A program made the position numbers and the translations under genes. 64,000 nucleotides of DNA from VRUE01 sp963748075. Lineage in GTDB: Bacteria > Actinomycetota > Thermoleophilia > Solirubrobacterales > 70-9. How positions within the stretch are numbered: position 1 is the stretch's first letter; the number at the start of each line of letters is the position of its first letter. Of this stretch, positions 10,029-18,276 are shown in pieces. The stretch lies in contig CAVVHQ010000023.1 in the NCBI GenBank assembly GCA_963748075.1, positions 1-64,000 of the forward strand, read 5' to 3'. The notes beneath the pieces are model-generated. The model was given only the letters and a program-made list of their open reading frames with translations, searched no databases and was not told the origin of the DNA.

Positions 10029-11807
10029 CTATCCAAAGGTGAAGGCATAGCCCATCACCCCCCGTTCGGGAACCAGGCGGAGCGTGTGACGCTCGACCTT
10101 CGGCAGGTCGACCAGGTCGTAGAGCCGCTGCCCGGTCACGGAGACGACGCCGTGGTGGACGTCCGCCCCGGCGAGCCGGGCGGGGATCGGGCGGCCGTCG
10201 AGCAGCACCCGCACCCGGCGGCTCTCCCCGGGCGAGCCGAGCACCAGGTAGACGCGCCGCGCCCCGAAGGCGAGCTCGAGCGCGCCGCCCTCCGCGGTCG
10301 CCGACTCCCCCGAGACCTTCCAGCGGCCGCTGTAGGCGAGGTGGTCGCTCGGCGGCTCGGCGGGCTCGCCGAAGTTCCGCGTCCCGGAGAAGATCGGGCC
10401 GTTGACGAAGCGATCGGCGCGCAGCGAGCCGAGGTAGCTCTCCGGGGTCGTCACCCCCGCCGAGGCTTCGATGCCGCGGGCGCCGGCTCCTGCGCCGCCG
10501 ACCCGGTGGCCCGCTTCGGCCAGCAGCTCGCGGATGACCTTCTCCTTCTCGTCGTATTCGCCCTCGCCGAAGTGCACGTAGCGGACCCGGCCCCCGGCGT
10601 CGACGAAGTACTCGGCCGGCCAGAATTCGGTGCCGTAGACGGTGAAGGTCGCCAGGTCGTTGTCCTGGACGACCGGGTAGTGGATGCCGTTGCGGTCGAT
10701 CGCCTCTTCGACGTTGCCGGCGTCTTTCTCGAACGGGAACTCGGGCGAGTGGACGCCGACGATCGTCAGGCCGTCCCCGCGGTAGCGCTTGTCCCAGGCG
10801 GTCAGGTAGGGCAGGGTGCGCAGGCAGTTGATGCAGCTGTAGGTCCAGAAGTCGATCAGCACGACCCGGCCGCGCAGCGAGCCCAGGGTGAGCGGCCGAT
10901 CGCCGGGGGTGTTGAACCAGCGTTGGGTGTCGACGAACTCGGGCGCCGTGCCGAGCACCGGCAGGTCGGAGCGCGGGCTCGCCCGCTGCCGCCGCCTTGC
11001 CGATTCGCCGCCGCCGGACGGCGGTGTCCCTGGCGCCGCGACGTGACCGACCCCGCCGCTCGAGCCGCCGCGCACGTCGGAGAGCGCTTCGCGGGAGGCG
11101 GACGTCTCCTCCAGCGACTTCGACGGGTTGACCAGGAAGGCGGGCAGGCTGCTGGCTATCGAGTTCTCGAACTCGATGTCGTAGTCGCCGAGCATCGCCA
11201 GCGCGACGACGACCATCACCGCCCCCATCGCGACCTGCACGCCGGCCCCGCGGCGGGCGAGCGGCGCCATCGCCCGGCGGCCGCCCAGCATCAGCAGGAG
11301 GAGGACCACGGCCGACCCGATCCCGTAGCTGAGCGCGACCGCGAGCCGGCCCGCCGTGAACGGCTGCGAGGCCGAGACGGTGATCACCCCGGCCAGGATC
11401 GGGCCGGCGCAGGGCGCGTAGACGAGGCCGAGGCTGGCGCCGACCGCGGTCCCCGACCAGAAGCCCTCGCCACCGCTCTTCACGCCGGCGCGGCCGGCGA
11501 AGCGGCTCGCCGCCGCCTCGAGCCGCGCCGCCAGCGGCGGGATCATCAGCGAGACGCCGAAGGCGATCAGCACGACGATCGCCAGCTTGCGCAGCAGGTC
11601 GTCTGGCAGCCCGAGCGCCGAGATCACGTAGACGAGCGCGATGGTCGCGAAGGTGAAGGAGACCGCGAGCCCGACGACGATGCCGAGCGGCCGCCGCCGG
11701 CCGCCGGTCGCGCCCGCGGAGAGGGCGATCGGCAGCACCGGCAGCACGCAGGGAGAGACCGCCGTGGCGGCGCCCGCGACGAAGCCGAACAGCATCAGCA
11801 GTGCCAT
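10029..11807 (-). CDS. dipZ: DipZ-like cytochrome c biogenesis / thioredoxin fusion protein
   Basis: 592 residues. The N-terminal 210 are a CcdA/DsbD-type membrane domain with its two redox cysteines, Cys20 (AVSPCVLPVLP) and Cys133 (VYAPCAGPIL), over about six membrane segments. After a low-complexity linker (about 230-280) comes an extracytoplasmic TlpA-like thioredoxin domain with the active site WTYSCINC (Cys325, Cys328). The C-terminal 150 residues are a carbohydrate-binding-like beta domain, as in mycobacterial DipZ (Rv2874). It should carry reducing power from cytoplasmic thioredoxin across the membrane to disulfide substrates outside, for cytochrome c maturation or protein repair. It lies downstream of meaB and a PRC-barrel-like gene on the same strand. 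Confidence 0.9.
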   Translation of the reverse strand: MALLMLFGFVAGAATAVSPCVLPVLPIALSAGATGGRRRPLGIVVGLAVSFTFATIALVYVISALGLPDDLLRKLAIVVLIAFGVSLMIPPLAARLEAAASRFAGRAGVKSGGEGFWSGTAVGASLGLVYAPCAGPILAGVITVSASQPFTAGRLAVALSYGIGSAVVLLLLMLGGRRAMAPLARRGAGVQVAMGAVMVVVALAMLGDYDIEFENSIASSLPAFLVNPSKSLEETSASREALSDVRGGSSGGVGHVAAPGTPPSGGGESARRRQRASPRSDLPVLGTAPEFVDTQRWFNTPGDRPLTLGSLRGRVVLIDFWTYSCINCLRTLPYLTAWDKRYRGDGLTIVGVHSPEFPFEKDAGNVEEAIDRNGIHYPVVQDNDLATFTVYGTEFWPAEYFVDAGGRVRYVHFGEGEYDEKEKVIRELLAEAGHRVGGAGAGARGIEASAGVTTPESYLGSLRADRFVNGPIFSGTRNFGEPAEPPSDHLAYSGRWKVSGESATAEGGALELAFGARRVYLVLGSPGESRRVRVLLDGRPIPARLAGADVHHGVVSVTGQRLYDLVDLPKVERHTLRLVPERGVMGYAFTFG

Positions 11808-11858
11808 CCGCCCAACCTTGGCAGCTGGGCATTACGCGGAGGTGACGTTTCCGCCCCA

Positions 11859-11908
11859 GCCGATGGGCCGAAAACAGGACACACACCGACCGGAATCGGC
11901 CCGTCGGC
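11859..11908. repeat. dispersed inverted repeat, copy B
   Basis: Arms GCCGATGGGCCGA (11859-11871) and TCGGCCCGTCGGC (11896-11908) pair over 13 bp with one G-T, separated by 24 nt. The element ends 7 nt before the stop of the PRC-barrel-like gene (11916). In RNA the T-G pair is a G-U wobble only if transcribed from the plus strand; on the minus strand it is a C-A mismatch. Confidence 0.75.
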
Positions 11909-11915
11909 GGGCGGT

Positions 11916-12335
11916 TCAGGCGGGCTGGGCGGTGACCGAGCCCTGCGGACGGCCGGCGACCTCGGCGCAGCGGCCGTCCGCCTCGCCGATCCCGTAGTGG
12001 GCGCCGATCGCCAGCTCGTGCTCGCGCAGCAGCGGCCGGGCCGGGTCGATCTTCGGAGCGGAGTCGAGCGCCCGGCGCGGCAGCGCGATCCAGACGCGAC
12101 CCGCGGCGGCGGCGCACTCGCGCACCGGGACCGCAACCGCGGGCCCTGCGCGGCGGCGCAGCCGGCCTCGCGGCTCCAAAGCGACGATCAACCAGGCCGG
12201 CGCACCACCGCCGGCGTCGGCGAAGACGCCGTGCACCCGTCCGATCCGCGCGCCGTCGAGATCGTCGACCTCGAAGCCGACCCAGGCGGTCGCCTCCTCC
12301 AGGGTCGGCGGGGCGGCGGGTACGGGATCAGTCAT
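11916..12335 (-). CDS. PRC-barrel-like small protein
   Basis: 139 residues. The N-terminal half looks like a PRC-barrel: WVGFEVDDLDGARIGRVHGVF, followed by a strand-rich segment PAWLIVALEPRGRL and AVAVPVREC. Such domains are small beta-barrels in ribosome-maturation, photosynthetic and RNA-metabolism proteins, and are common as stand-alone stress-related proteins in actinobacteria. The ATG (12333-12335) overlaps the end of meaB by 8 nt, so translation is probably coupled. No catalytic residues are evident. The family call is moderate; the precise function is unknown. Confidence 0.7.
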   Translation of the reverse strand: MTDPVPAAPPTLEEATAWVGFEVDDLDGARIGRVHGVFADAGGGAPAWLIVALEPRGRLRRRAGPAVAVPVRECAAAAGRVWIALPRRALDSAPKIDPARPLLREHELAIGAHYGIGEADGRCAEVAGRPQGSVTAQPA

Positions 12336-13290
12336 CGACCTGCAGCTCCAGCAGCTCGCCTGCGGCGCTCGCCGGGTCCAGCTCGCGTCGCACCACGCGG
12401 TCCAGCAGCGCGGCGACCTCCGGGTCGTCGGCGACCGTCGCCTCCAGCCGGCGCCGCATCCGCGAGGTCGCGATCCCCAGCACCTCGTTTCGCAGGTTGC
12501 GGGCGCGGCGCTCCTCCAGCGTTCCCTCGGCCTCGATGCGAGCGCGGTGCTGGTCGATCTTCTCCGCCAGCTCCTCCACGCCCTCGCCGCGGGCCGCCTC
12601 GGTGCGCAGGATCGGCACCCGCCAGCCGCCGGGCCGCTCGGAGAGCGCCAGCACGCTGCGCACCTCGCGCATCATCGTCTCGGTCATCGGGTGGTCGGCC
12701 TTGTTGACGACGATCACGTCGGGGATCTCCATCACCCCCGCCTTCAGCGCCTGGATCGAGTCGCCCGAGCCCGGCATCAGCGCCAGCACAATCGTGTCGG
12801 CGTGGTCGACGATGTCGATCTCGGCCTGGCCGACCCCGACCGTCTCGATCAGCACGTCGTCCTTGCCGGCCGCGTCCATCACCAGCGCGACCTGGAGCGC
12901 TGCCTCCGAGAGGCCGCCCAGCGCGCCGCGCGAGGCCATCGACCGGATGAACACGCCGGGGTCGAGGAAGTGCTCGGAAAGGCGGATCCGGTCGCCCAGC
13001 AGGGCGCCGCGGGTGAACGGGCTGGAGGGGTCGATCGAGAGCACCGCCACCTCGCGCTCGGCTTTGCGCAGCTCCGTGGTCAGCGACCCGATCAGCGTGC
13101 TCTTGCCCACCCCGGGAGGCCCCGTGAAGCCGACGATCCGCGCTCTGCCGGTTCGGGGGTAGACCTCGCGCACCAGCTCCCAGCCGGCCGGGTCGTCGGA
13201 CTCGATCAGGGTGATCGCCCGCGCCAGCGCCCGCTTGTCGCCGCTGACGAGGCGCTCGGCGAGCGAGGTCGACTTCGCGGCGTCTGGCAT
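12328..13290 (-). CDS. meaB: methylmalonyl-CoA mutase-associated GTPase (G3E family)
   Basis: 320 residues. P-loop GPPGVGKS at residues 57-64, switch and Walker B stretches (LSIDPSSPFTRGALLGDRIR, then IETVGVGQ), and the guanine-specificity motif VVNKAD are all in place. MeaB protects and reloads adenosylcobalamin in methylmalonyl-CoA mutase, using GTP as a gate. The mutase genes are not in this window. MeaB lies at the head of a minus-strand run (meaB, PRC-barrel-like, dipZ) and is divergent from an acyltransferase gene 17 bp away. It implies a working B12-dependent propionate/methylmalonyl pathway. Confidence 0.95.
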   Translation of the reverse strand: MPDAAKSTSLAERLVSGDKRALARAITLIESDDPAGWELVREVYPRTGRARIVGFTGPPGVGKSTLIGSLTTELRKAEREVAVLSIDPSSPFTRGALLGDRIRLSEHFLDPGVFIRSMASRGALGGLSEAALQVALVMDAAGKDDVLIETVGVGQAEIDIVDHADTIVLALMPGSGDSIQALKAGVMEIPDVIVVNKADHPMTETMMREVRSVLALSERPGGWRVPILRTEAARGEGVEELAEKIDQHRARIEAEGTLEERRARNLRNEVLGIATSRMRRRLEATVADDPEVAALLDRVVRRELDPASAAGELLELQVDD

Positions 13291-13307
13291 ACGCAGGCCA
13301 GTCTAAA

Positions 13308-13976
13308 GTGCGCCCCGCCGTGATCCGCCTGATCCGCTTCTCCGCCCGCAACGGGATGCTGACGCCGAAATACGCGCTGCTGGCGCTGCGCTACCTGTGG
13401 CGGCGGCTGCTCACCCCGGCCGGCTGGCGCTGGCGCACCGACGGGCCGCTCTTCCTCGGCAGCGGCCTCGAACTGCACGTCGCCCGCCGCGGGCGGATCG
13501 AGTTCGGACGCTTCGTCTGGCTCGGCCACGGCACCAAGCTCCGCTGCCACGAGGGGGTAATCGAGATCGGCCCCAAAACCGTGCTCGGCCAGGAGTGCAC
13601 GATCTCCGCCTACCGCCGGGTGCGGATCGGCGAGCAGTGCGTGATCGCCGACCGGGCGATGTTGATCGACTTCGACCACGGCGTGGTCGAGGTCGAGCGC
13701 CCGATCCGCGAGCAGGGCATCTACACGCGCGAGGTCGAGGTCGGCTCCAACGTCTGGATCGGCTACGGCGCCTGCATCCTGCGCGGCGTCCGGGTCGGCG
13801 ACAACTCGATAATCGGCGCCGGCTCGGTGGTCACCAGGGACGTCCCGGCCAACGCGGTCGTCGCCGGCGTCCCGGCCGAGGTGATCCGCATGCGCGAGGC
13901 CCCCGGACAGCTCAGCTGGCCCGACCCGGTCGAGCCCGACCCGGGGGCCCCCACCACGCTGCCGCAACCCGGCTGA
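13308..13976 (+). CDS. hexapeptide-repeat (left-handed beta-helix) acyltransferase
   Basis: 222 residues from GTG 13308; later starts at 13320 or ATG 13353 are possible because 13308 leaves only 17 bp to the divergent meaB start. The body is a series of hexapeptide turns (VIEIGPKTVLGQECTI, RVRIGEQCVIADR, EVGSNVWIGYGACILRG, VRVGDNSIIGAGSVVTRDV) with the catalytic-type His in the IDFDHGVVEVE loop, and ends with the canonical ANAVVAGVPAEVIR. These trimeric enzymes acetylate sugars or other small acceptors, often in exopolysaccharide or cell-envelope synthesis. The sugar-polymer cluster 0.6 kb downstream is consistent with that, but no substrate is proven. Confidence 0.9.
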   Translation: MRPAVIRLIRFSARNGMLTPKYALLALRYLWRRLLTPAGWRWRTDGPLFLGSGLELHVARRGRIEFGRFVWLGHGTKLRCHEGVIEIGPKTVLGQECTISAYRRVRIGEQCVIADRAMLIDFDHGVVEVERPIREQGIYTREVEVGSNVWIGYGACILRGVRVGDNSIIGAGSVVTRDVPANAVVAGVPAEVIRMREAPGQLSWPDPVEPDPGAPTTLPQPG

Positions 13977-14220
13977 CTCACGAGAGCAGCTCGAGAAACG
14001 CGAACGCGGCGGCCGCGACGGCGCCGGCGTAGCCGTCCAGCGTTGGGATCGCGACAACGATATGAGCGGACACGCAGGGCATCGGCGCCGGACGCAGAAC
14101 CGTAGCAGGGACTAGGGCTTTTGTCTGTCAGCCCTTAGGTTTACGATTGCGGGCTGCGGAGAGCATGTAGACATCTGGTTGGCTGCGGAGAACCCACCGA
14201 CGACTAGGAGGCTGTGGACC

Positions 14221-14529
14221 GTGCGTTGCGCAGACAGAAGAATGCTGCTGGTGGAAATCGCCACCCGCTTCGGGGAGAACCTGGCCCGCTGTCGCAGGCG
14301 CGCCGGCATGTCCCAGGAAGAGCTGGGAGTACGGGCCTCGCTCCACCGGACCGAGATAAGCCTGCTCGAGCGGGGAACGCGCCTGCCCCGAATCGACACG
14401 GCGATCAAGCTGGCTGGCGCGCTGGAGATCCCCCTCGGCGAGTTGATCGAAGGCATCGACTGGTCGCCGGGCAGCACCAGCACCGGCAGCTTCTCGGTCG
14501 GGCCCGGTTCGGGGACCAGCGCGAATTAG
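14221..14529 (+). CDS. XRE-family helix-turn-helix regulator
   Basis: 102 residues from GTG 14221, chosen because an AGGAGG lies at 14206-14211; the frame is open to a TTG at 14179. The HTH_3 domain (about residues 15-75) reads FGENLARCRRRAGMSQEELG, then LHRTEISLLERGTRLPRI, typical of Cro/C1-type DNA-binding proteins. The tail is Ser/Gly-rich and probably disordered. The 13977-14220 gap before it holds an 8-bp stem CTAGGGCT/AGCCCTTAG around 14112-14137 and a low-G+C patch that may contain its promoter. Targets are unknown; single-domain XRE proteins frequently autoregulate. Confidence 0.85.
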   Translation: MRCADRRMLLVEIATRFGENLARCRRRAGMSQEELGVRASLHRTEISLLERGTRLPRIDTAIKLAGALEIPLGELIEGIDWSPGSTSTGSFSVGPGSGTSAN

Positions 14530-14533
14530 GCAA

Positions 14534-15727
14534 TCAGGCGCGGCTTGCCTCGCCGACCAGCTCGGCGTAGACGGCCGCCGTCTGCTCGGCGACGTCGGCC
14601 CAGTCGAAGCGGCGCAGGTGCTCGAAGGCTTCGGCGACCAGGCGGTGGCCCAGCTCGTCGTCGCGGAGGACCCGGATCGCCATCTCGGCGAGCGCTTCCG
14701 GGTCGTGCGAGCGGAAGCGCAGGCCGACCTCCTCGTGGGGAACGACCTCGCGCAGGCCACCGGTGTCGGCGACGATGCAGGGGCATTCGGAGGCCATCGC
14801 CTCCAGCGCCACCAGGCCGAACGGCTCGTAGATCGAGGGGACGACGGTGAGGTCGGCGATCCGGTAGAGCGAGTGCAGCACGTCGTCGCCGATCCAGCCG
14901 AGGAATGTGCCGTGCTCCATCAGGCCCAGCTCCTCGGCCTGCTTGTGCAGCTCGGCCTCGTGAGTGCCCGAGCCGGCGACCAGGAAACGCGTCCCCGGCG
15001 CCTCCTCGATCACCCGCGGCATCGCCTCCAGCGCCAGCTGGAAGCCCTTCTCGTAGACCAGCCGTCCGACCAGCAGCACCAGCTTCTCCTGCGGCGCGGC
15101 GAACTCGGCGCGCAGCCGGCGCAGCTCGGCCGGGTCCTGCGGCTGCAGGTCCTCGGGGTCGATCCCGTTGGGGATCACCGTGACCCGCTCCTCCTCGACC
15201 CCGAAGATGTCGGCGATCTGCTCGCGCATGTAGTGCGAGCAGGCGATCACCCGCTGCGAGCGGTTGGCGATCCAGCGCTCGACCCCGTGGATGTAGGTCT
15301 GCGGGTGCTTGTCGACCCAGCCCTGGTGACGGCCGTGCTCGGTGGCGTGGATCGTCGTCACCAACGGCGCTGCGAAGCGCTTGGCGAGGTGGTCGCCCGC
15401 ATTGGCGACCAGCCAGTCGTGGCCGTGGACCAGGTCGAAGCGGTAGCGGTCGCCCAGCTCGACCCCGGCGGCGAGCATGTCGGAGTTCATCCGCTCCACC
15501 CAGGCGACGAACTCGCCGAGGTCGGTGGGCCGAGTCGGCTCGCGGATGCGGTGGATGACGACCCCGGCGCGGTGCTCCTCCTCCGGCGACTCCTCGCCGC
15601 CGCGGGTCAGCACGTGGACCTCGACGTCGCCTTCGACCAGCGCCTCCGAGAGCTTGCGGACGTGGCGGGCCAGGCCCCCCTCGATCAGGGGCGGGTACTC
15701 CCAGGAGAGGATCAGGACCCGGGTCAT
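14534..15727 (-). CDS. GT4 alpha-glucosyltransferase (Rv3032-like)
   Basis: 397 residues, GT-B fold. The N-terminus MTRVLILSWEYPPLIEGGLA is the GT4/GT5 start with the Gly-Gly loop. LVHGHDWLVAN and the donor-side motif SIYEPFGLVALEAMA, with both glutamates spaced E-x7-E, define a retaining GT4. It adds alpha-1,4-glucosyl units from a nucleotide sugar. It follows a GH57 branching enzyme (64-bp gap) and an Rv3030-like methyltransferase on the same strand. This is the Rv3030-Rv3031-Rv3032 order of the mycobacterial methylglucose lipopolysaccharide genes, so it is probably the chain-elongating enzyme of a similar intracellular polymer or of glycogen. Confidence 0.9.
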   Translation of the reverse strand: MTRVLILSWEYPPLIEGGLARHVRKLSEALVEGDVEVHVLTRGGEESPEEEHRAGVVIHRIREPTRPTDLGEFVAWVERMNSDMLAAGVELGDRYRFDLVHGHDWLVANAGDHLAKRFAAPLVTTIHATEHGRHQGWVDKHPQTYIHGVERWIANRSQRVIACSHYMREQIADIFGVEEERVTVIPNGIDPEDLQPQDPAELRRLRAEFAAPQEKLVLLVGRLVYEKGFQLALEAMPRVIEEAPGTRFLVAGSGTHEAELHKQAEELGLMEHGTFLGWIGDDVLHSLYRIADLTVVPSIYEPFGLVALEAMASECPCIVADTGGLREVVPHEEVGLRFRSHDPEALAEMAIRVLRDDELGHRLVAEAFEHLRRFDWADVAEQTAAVYAELVGEASRA

Positions 15728-15791
15728 CGCAGGACGTCCTCCCCCTGCGCCGTCCGCGTGGTCCGTGAGGGCGGCTGCGTGGGATCGATCA

Positions 15792-17204
15792 TCAGGGCTC
15801 GAGCAGGGGAGCGAGGCGCATGTCGGGGGCGAGGGATCGCATGCACGGATCGGTGTTGGATCGGCAGTCTATGGCCTCCAGGGCCGCCTCGGCGTGCCCG
15901 GTGGCCCGCTGGAAAGCGTAGTCGCCCGCCTGGCCGCGCCTGTCGAGGAAGGCCCAGTCGCTCGACTGCACGGCGAGCAGCTCGCGCGCGGCTCGCGCCG
16001 CTGCCGGCCCGCGCAGCCCCTCGGAGAGCGACCGCAGCAGCCGCAGCTCCAGCCGCCGGGCGCCCCAGGCGAGGTCGGCGACCGCGGGCGAGTCCCAGGT
16101 GCGCAGGTCCTTCCCCTCGCCCCAGGTCGAGGCGGCCAACGGTCGCACCTCCGCCTCGTGCTCGGCCAGCGCCTGCGGCGCGGTGAGCAGCCGTACCCCG
16201 GCCGCCGCGGCCCCGGCCAGCACCTCGCGCAGCCAGATCGCCCCCTCCGACCACCAGTGACCGAGCAGCTCGGTGTCGATCGCGAAGACCAGCAGCCCGC
16301 GCCGGCGCCGCGTCCGGGCGAACTCGCGCAGGCGGGCGGCGACCGCGGCGAGGAACTCGCCCGCCTGGCGCCGCGCCGCCGCCTCGGCCGCGGCCGGGTC
16401 GTACGCGCCGCCCCCCACCTTCCAGATCCGCACCCCGCGCAGCGACTTGCCGGCGAACTGGGCGTGCGCCGGGTCGGACGGATACCCGTCGAGCGACCAC
16501 AGCCAGCGGATCGCCTCCCAGTCGATCGGCAGCGCCACCGGTCCCGCACCGGTCGCCACCGGCGCCAGCGCGTCGAGCGAGTCGCCGTGCGCGCTCTGGT
16601 CCACGCAGAACCAGCGCACCGCGTGCTCGGCCAGCCGCCGCTCCAGCCCCGGCACGTACGCGCACTCGGGCAGCCAGAAACCCCCGTCCCAGCCGAAGCG
16701 CCGCCGGTGCGAGCGGATCCCCGCATCGACCTGCAGCCGCAGGCCGGCCCGCGTCGCCAGCAGCGGCAGCACCGGATGCGTCGCCGCCGAGGTCGCCAGT
16801 GCTACCCGCCCCTCCTCCACGGCTCCCTGAAACGCCCGCAGCGGATCCCCGCCGACGGCGTCCAGCAGCTCCAGCGCATGCCGGTACCGCCCCAGCTCCG
16901 CCTCGCAGGCGTCGCGGCACTCGGCCGGCACCTCGCTCAGGTCGGCCTCCGCCGCCCCGATCCGCAAATCGACCAGGAACCTCCGCAGCCGCTCCCCGAC
17001 CCCCCCATCCTCCAACTGATCGGCCAGCACCGGCGTCACCGTCATCGTCAGCCGCTCCGCGACCTCCAGCACCGGCAGGTAGGAGCGGATCACGGCGTCG
17101 AACAGCCACTCCTCACCGAACGGATACGTCCCGAACCCCTCCACGTAGGGCATGTGGCTGTGCAGGACGATCGCCAGATCGCCGACGCTCTCCCTAGCTC
17201 TCAT
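15792..17204 (-). CDS. GH57 family 1,4-alpha-glucan branching enzyme
   Basis: 470 residues. The N-terminal GH57 signature LVLHSHMPYVEG-like (here IVLHSHMPYVEGFGTYP) is followed by PFGEEWLFDAV. The catalytic nucleophile is the Glu in FAIDTELLGHWW, and STWGEGKDLRTWDSP supplies the DUF1957-type later motif. The C-terminal helical DUF1957 domain ends the protein. GH57 branching enzymes cut an alpha-1,4 chain and re-attach it by an alpha-1,6 bond. Partners are the GT4 gene downstream and the methyltransferase upstream. Length and motif order match actinobacterial Rv3031 homologues. The first residues are MRARESVGD; a start a few codons later is possible. Confidence 0.92.
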   Translation of the reverse strand: MRARESVGDLAIVLHSHMPYVEGFGTYPFGEEWLFDAVIRSYLPVLEVAERLTMTVTPVLADQLEDGGVGERLRRFLVDLRIGAAEADLSEVPAECRDACEAELGRYRHALELLDAVGGDPLRAFQGAVEEGRVALATSAATHPVLPLLATRAGLRLQVDAGIRSHRRRFGWDGGFWLPECAYVPGLERRLAEHAVRWFCVDQSAHGDSLDALAPVATGAGPVALPIDWEAIRWLWSLDGYPSDPAHAQFAGKSLRGVRIWKVGGGAYDPAAAEAAARRQAGEFLAAVAARLREFARTRRRRGLLVFAIDTELLGHWWSEGAIWLREVLAGAAAAGVRLLTAPQALAEHEAEVRPLAASTWGEGKDLRTWDSPAVADLAWGARRLELRLLRSLSEGLRGPAAARAARELLAVQSSDWAFLDRRGQAGDYAFQRATGHAEAALEAIDCRSNTDPCMRSLAPDMRLAPLLEP

Positions 17205-17258
17205 CGCGAAGCCACTTCTCCTTGCGGCGTGCTTCGGGGACAGGGCCTAGCGGCAACG

Positions 17259-17309
17259 CCCTTCCGCGGGTGGCGTCGACAGGACCCGCGGCCGAGCGCA
17301 TGGTCCCTA
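17259..17309. repeat. short copy of the palindromic element found in ftsZ and parA
   Basis: CCCTTCCGCGGGTGGCG directly joined to TCGACAGGACCCGCGG, then CCGAGCGCATGGTCCCTAG. These are the two outer ends of the 150-bp element at 24.4 and 25.65 kb without the middle. The stop codon of the methyltransferase (17307-17309) lies in the GGTCCCTAG end, which is also shared with the parA copy. Confidence 0.6.
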
Positions 17310-18131
17310 GGCATAACACACGGCGAGAAAGTCCAGGGCGCGATCCAGGTCGCCCGAGCTCAGCTTGAAGTCGCTGCTTCTGATCGCCGGGGTGAAGCGC
17401 CGGTAGAACGGTCCGGTCAGCCGGAACGCCTTGTGCACCCGGTCCCAGCCAAGCCTCAGCGCGGCCTCGTGCGCCCGCAGCTTGCCGGCGTGGAAGAGGC
17501 CGAGCAGCTCGACCCGCTCGAAGTGGGCCTCGCAGAGCGCCCGAAACTCGGCCGCCCGGTACTCGCGGACGTGCCAGGGATTGTCGGACTTTGACGCCCC
17601 GGGCGGCGCCAGGGTCAGCAGGTTCGGGGTCGAGACGTAGGCGGCGCCACCCGGCGCCAGCATCGACTTGAAGTGCTCGAGGATCGCGCCCGGGTCCCGC
17701 AGGTGCTCGATCGTCTGCAGGAAGACGACAGCGTCGCAGGGCTCCGAGAAGCGCTCGACCAGGTCGCGCTCGAAGCGCAGGTTGGGGCGGACGTAGCGCA
17801 GACGGGCGTGCTCGTGGGCCTCCGGGTTGGCGTCGACCCCGACCACGCCCGCCGCCGCCCGGGCGAGCACGTCGGCGCCGTAGCCCTCGCCGCAGGCCAT
17901 GTCGACGACGCGCTCGCCGGCGGTGCGCGCTGCGATCCACTCGTAGACGGCCAGGTGGCGCCGGTACCAGTAGTTCTCCTCGGGGACGTCGGGCAGCGTC
18001 CGCTCGCCGGTCAGCGGCAGCGGCGGGACACCAGGAGGCTGGTTGTCTTGAACGAACTCACGGCTCACGACTCCGGCACCGTATTGTTCCCGCCGCCATG
18101 GTCTCCCCTTTCCCCTTTTCCAAGCGTCCAT
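17307..18131 (-). CDS. Rv3030-like class I SAM-dependent methyltransferase
   Basis: 274 residues from ATG 18131; GTG 18068 is an alternative start. The segment LTGERTLPDVPEENYWYRRH is the hallmark of the Rv3030 family from mycobacterial methylglucose lipopolysaccharide loci. The SAM-binding motif I is VVDMACGEGYGADVL, followed by GVDANPEA and the post-motif FLQTIEHLRDPGAIL. It is the first gene of a run continuing with the GH57 branching enzyme and GT4 transferase. In mycobacteria this enzyme methylates positions on the glucan. The same role here is inferred from sequence and gene order together. A repeat-derived spacer separates it from the GH57 gene. Confidence 0.88.
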   Translation of the reverse strand: MDAWKRGKGRPWRREQYGAGVVSREFVQDNQPPGVPPLPLTGERTLPDVPEENYWYRRHLAVYEWIAARTAGERVVDMACGEGYGADVLARAAAGVVGVDANPEAHEHARLRYVRPNLRFERDLVERFSEPCDAVVFLQTIEHLRDPGAILEHFKSMLAPGGAAYVSTPNLLTLAPPGASKSDNPWHVREYRAAEFRALCEAHFERVELLGLFHAGKLRAHEAALRLGWDRVHKAFRLTGPFYRRFTPAIRSSDFKLSSGDLDRALDFLAVCYA

Positions 18132-18276
18132 CAGCAGATTCAGCGTGTGCGGCTGGCGAGCGCCGGACCAAGCGGAGCAAGGACGCAGGGAGGCCGAATG
18201 GCAGCGCTATGCGGCCGACTGAGGACGCCGCGCCGCGCCGGTCCGCCGCCGCCAGAGGTGCGCGGGGAGTCTTCTG

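Noticed and set aside
9924..12707. A 927-codon plus-strand open frame
   Set aside because: Antisense to dipZ, the PRC-barrel-like gene and meaB, with shadow composition.
13977..14057. A 34-codon minus-strand frame (ending FAFLELLS)
   Set aside because: No ribosome-binding site and high Ala content typical of chance frames here; not supported as a gene.
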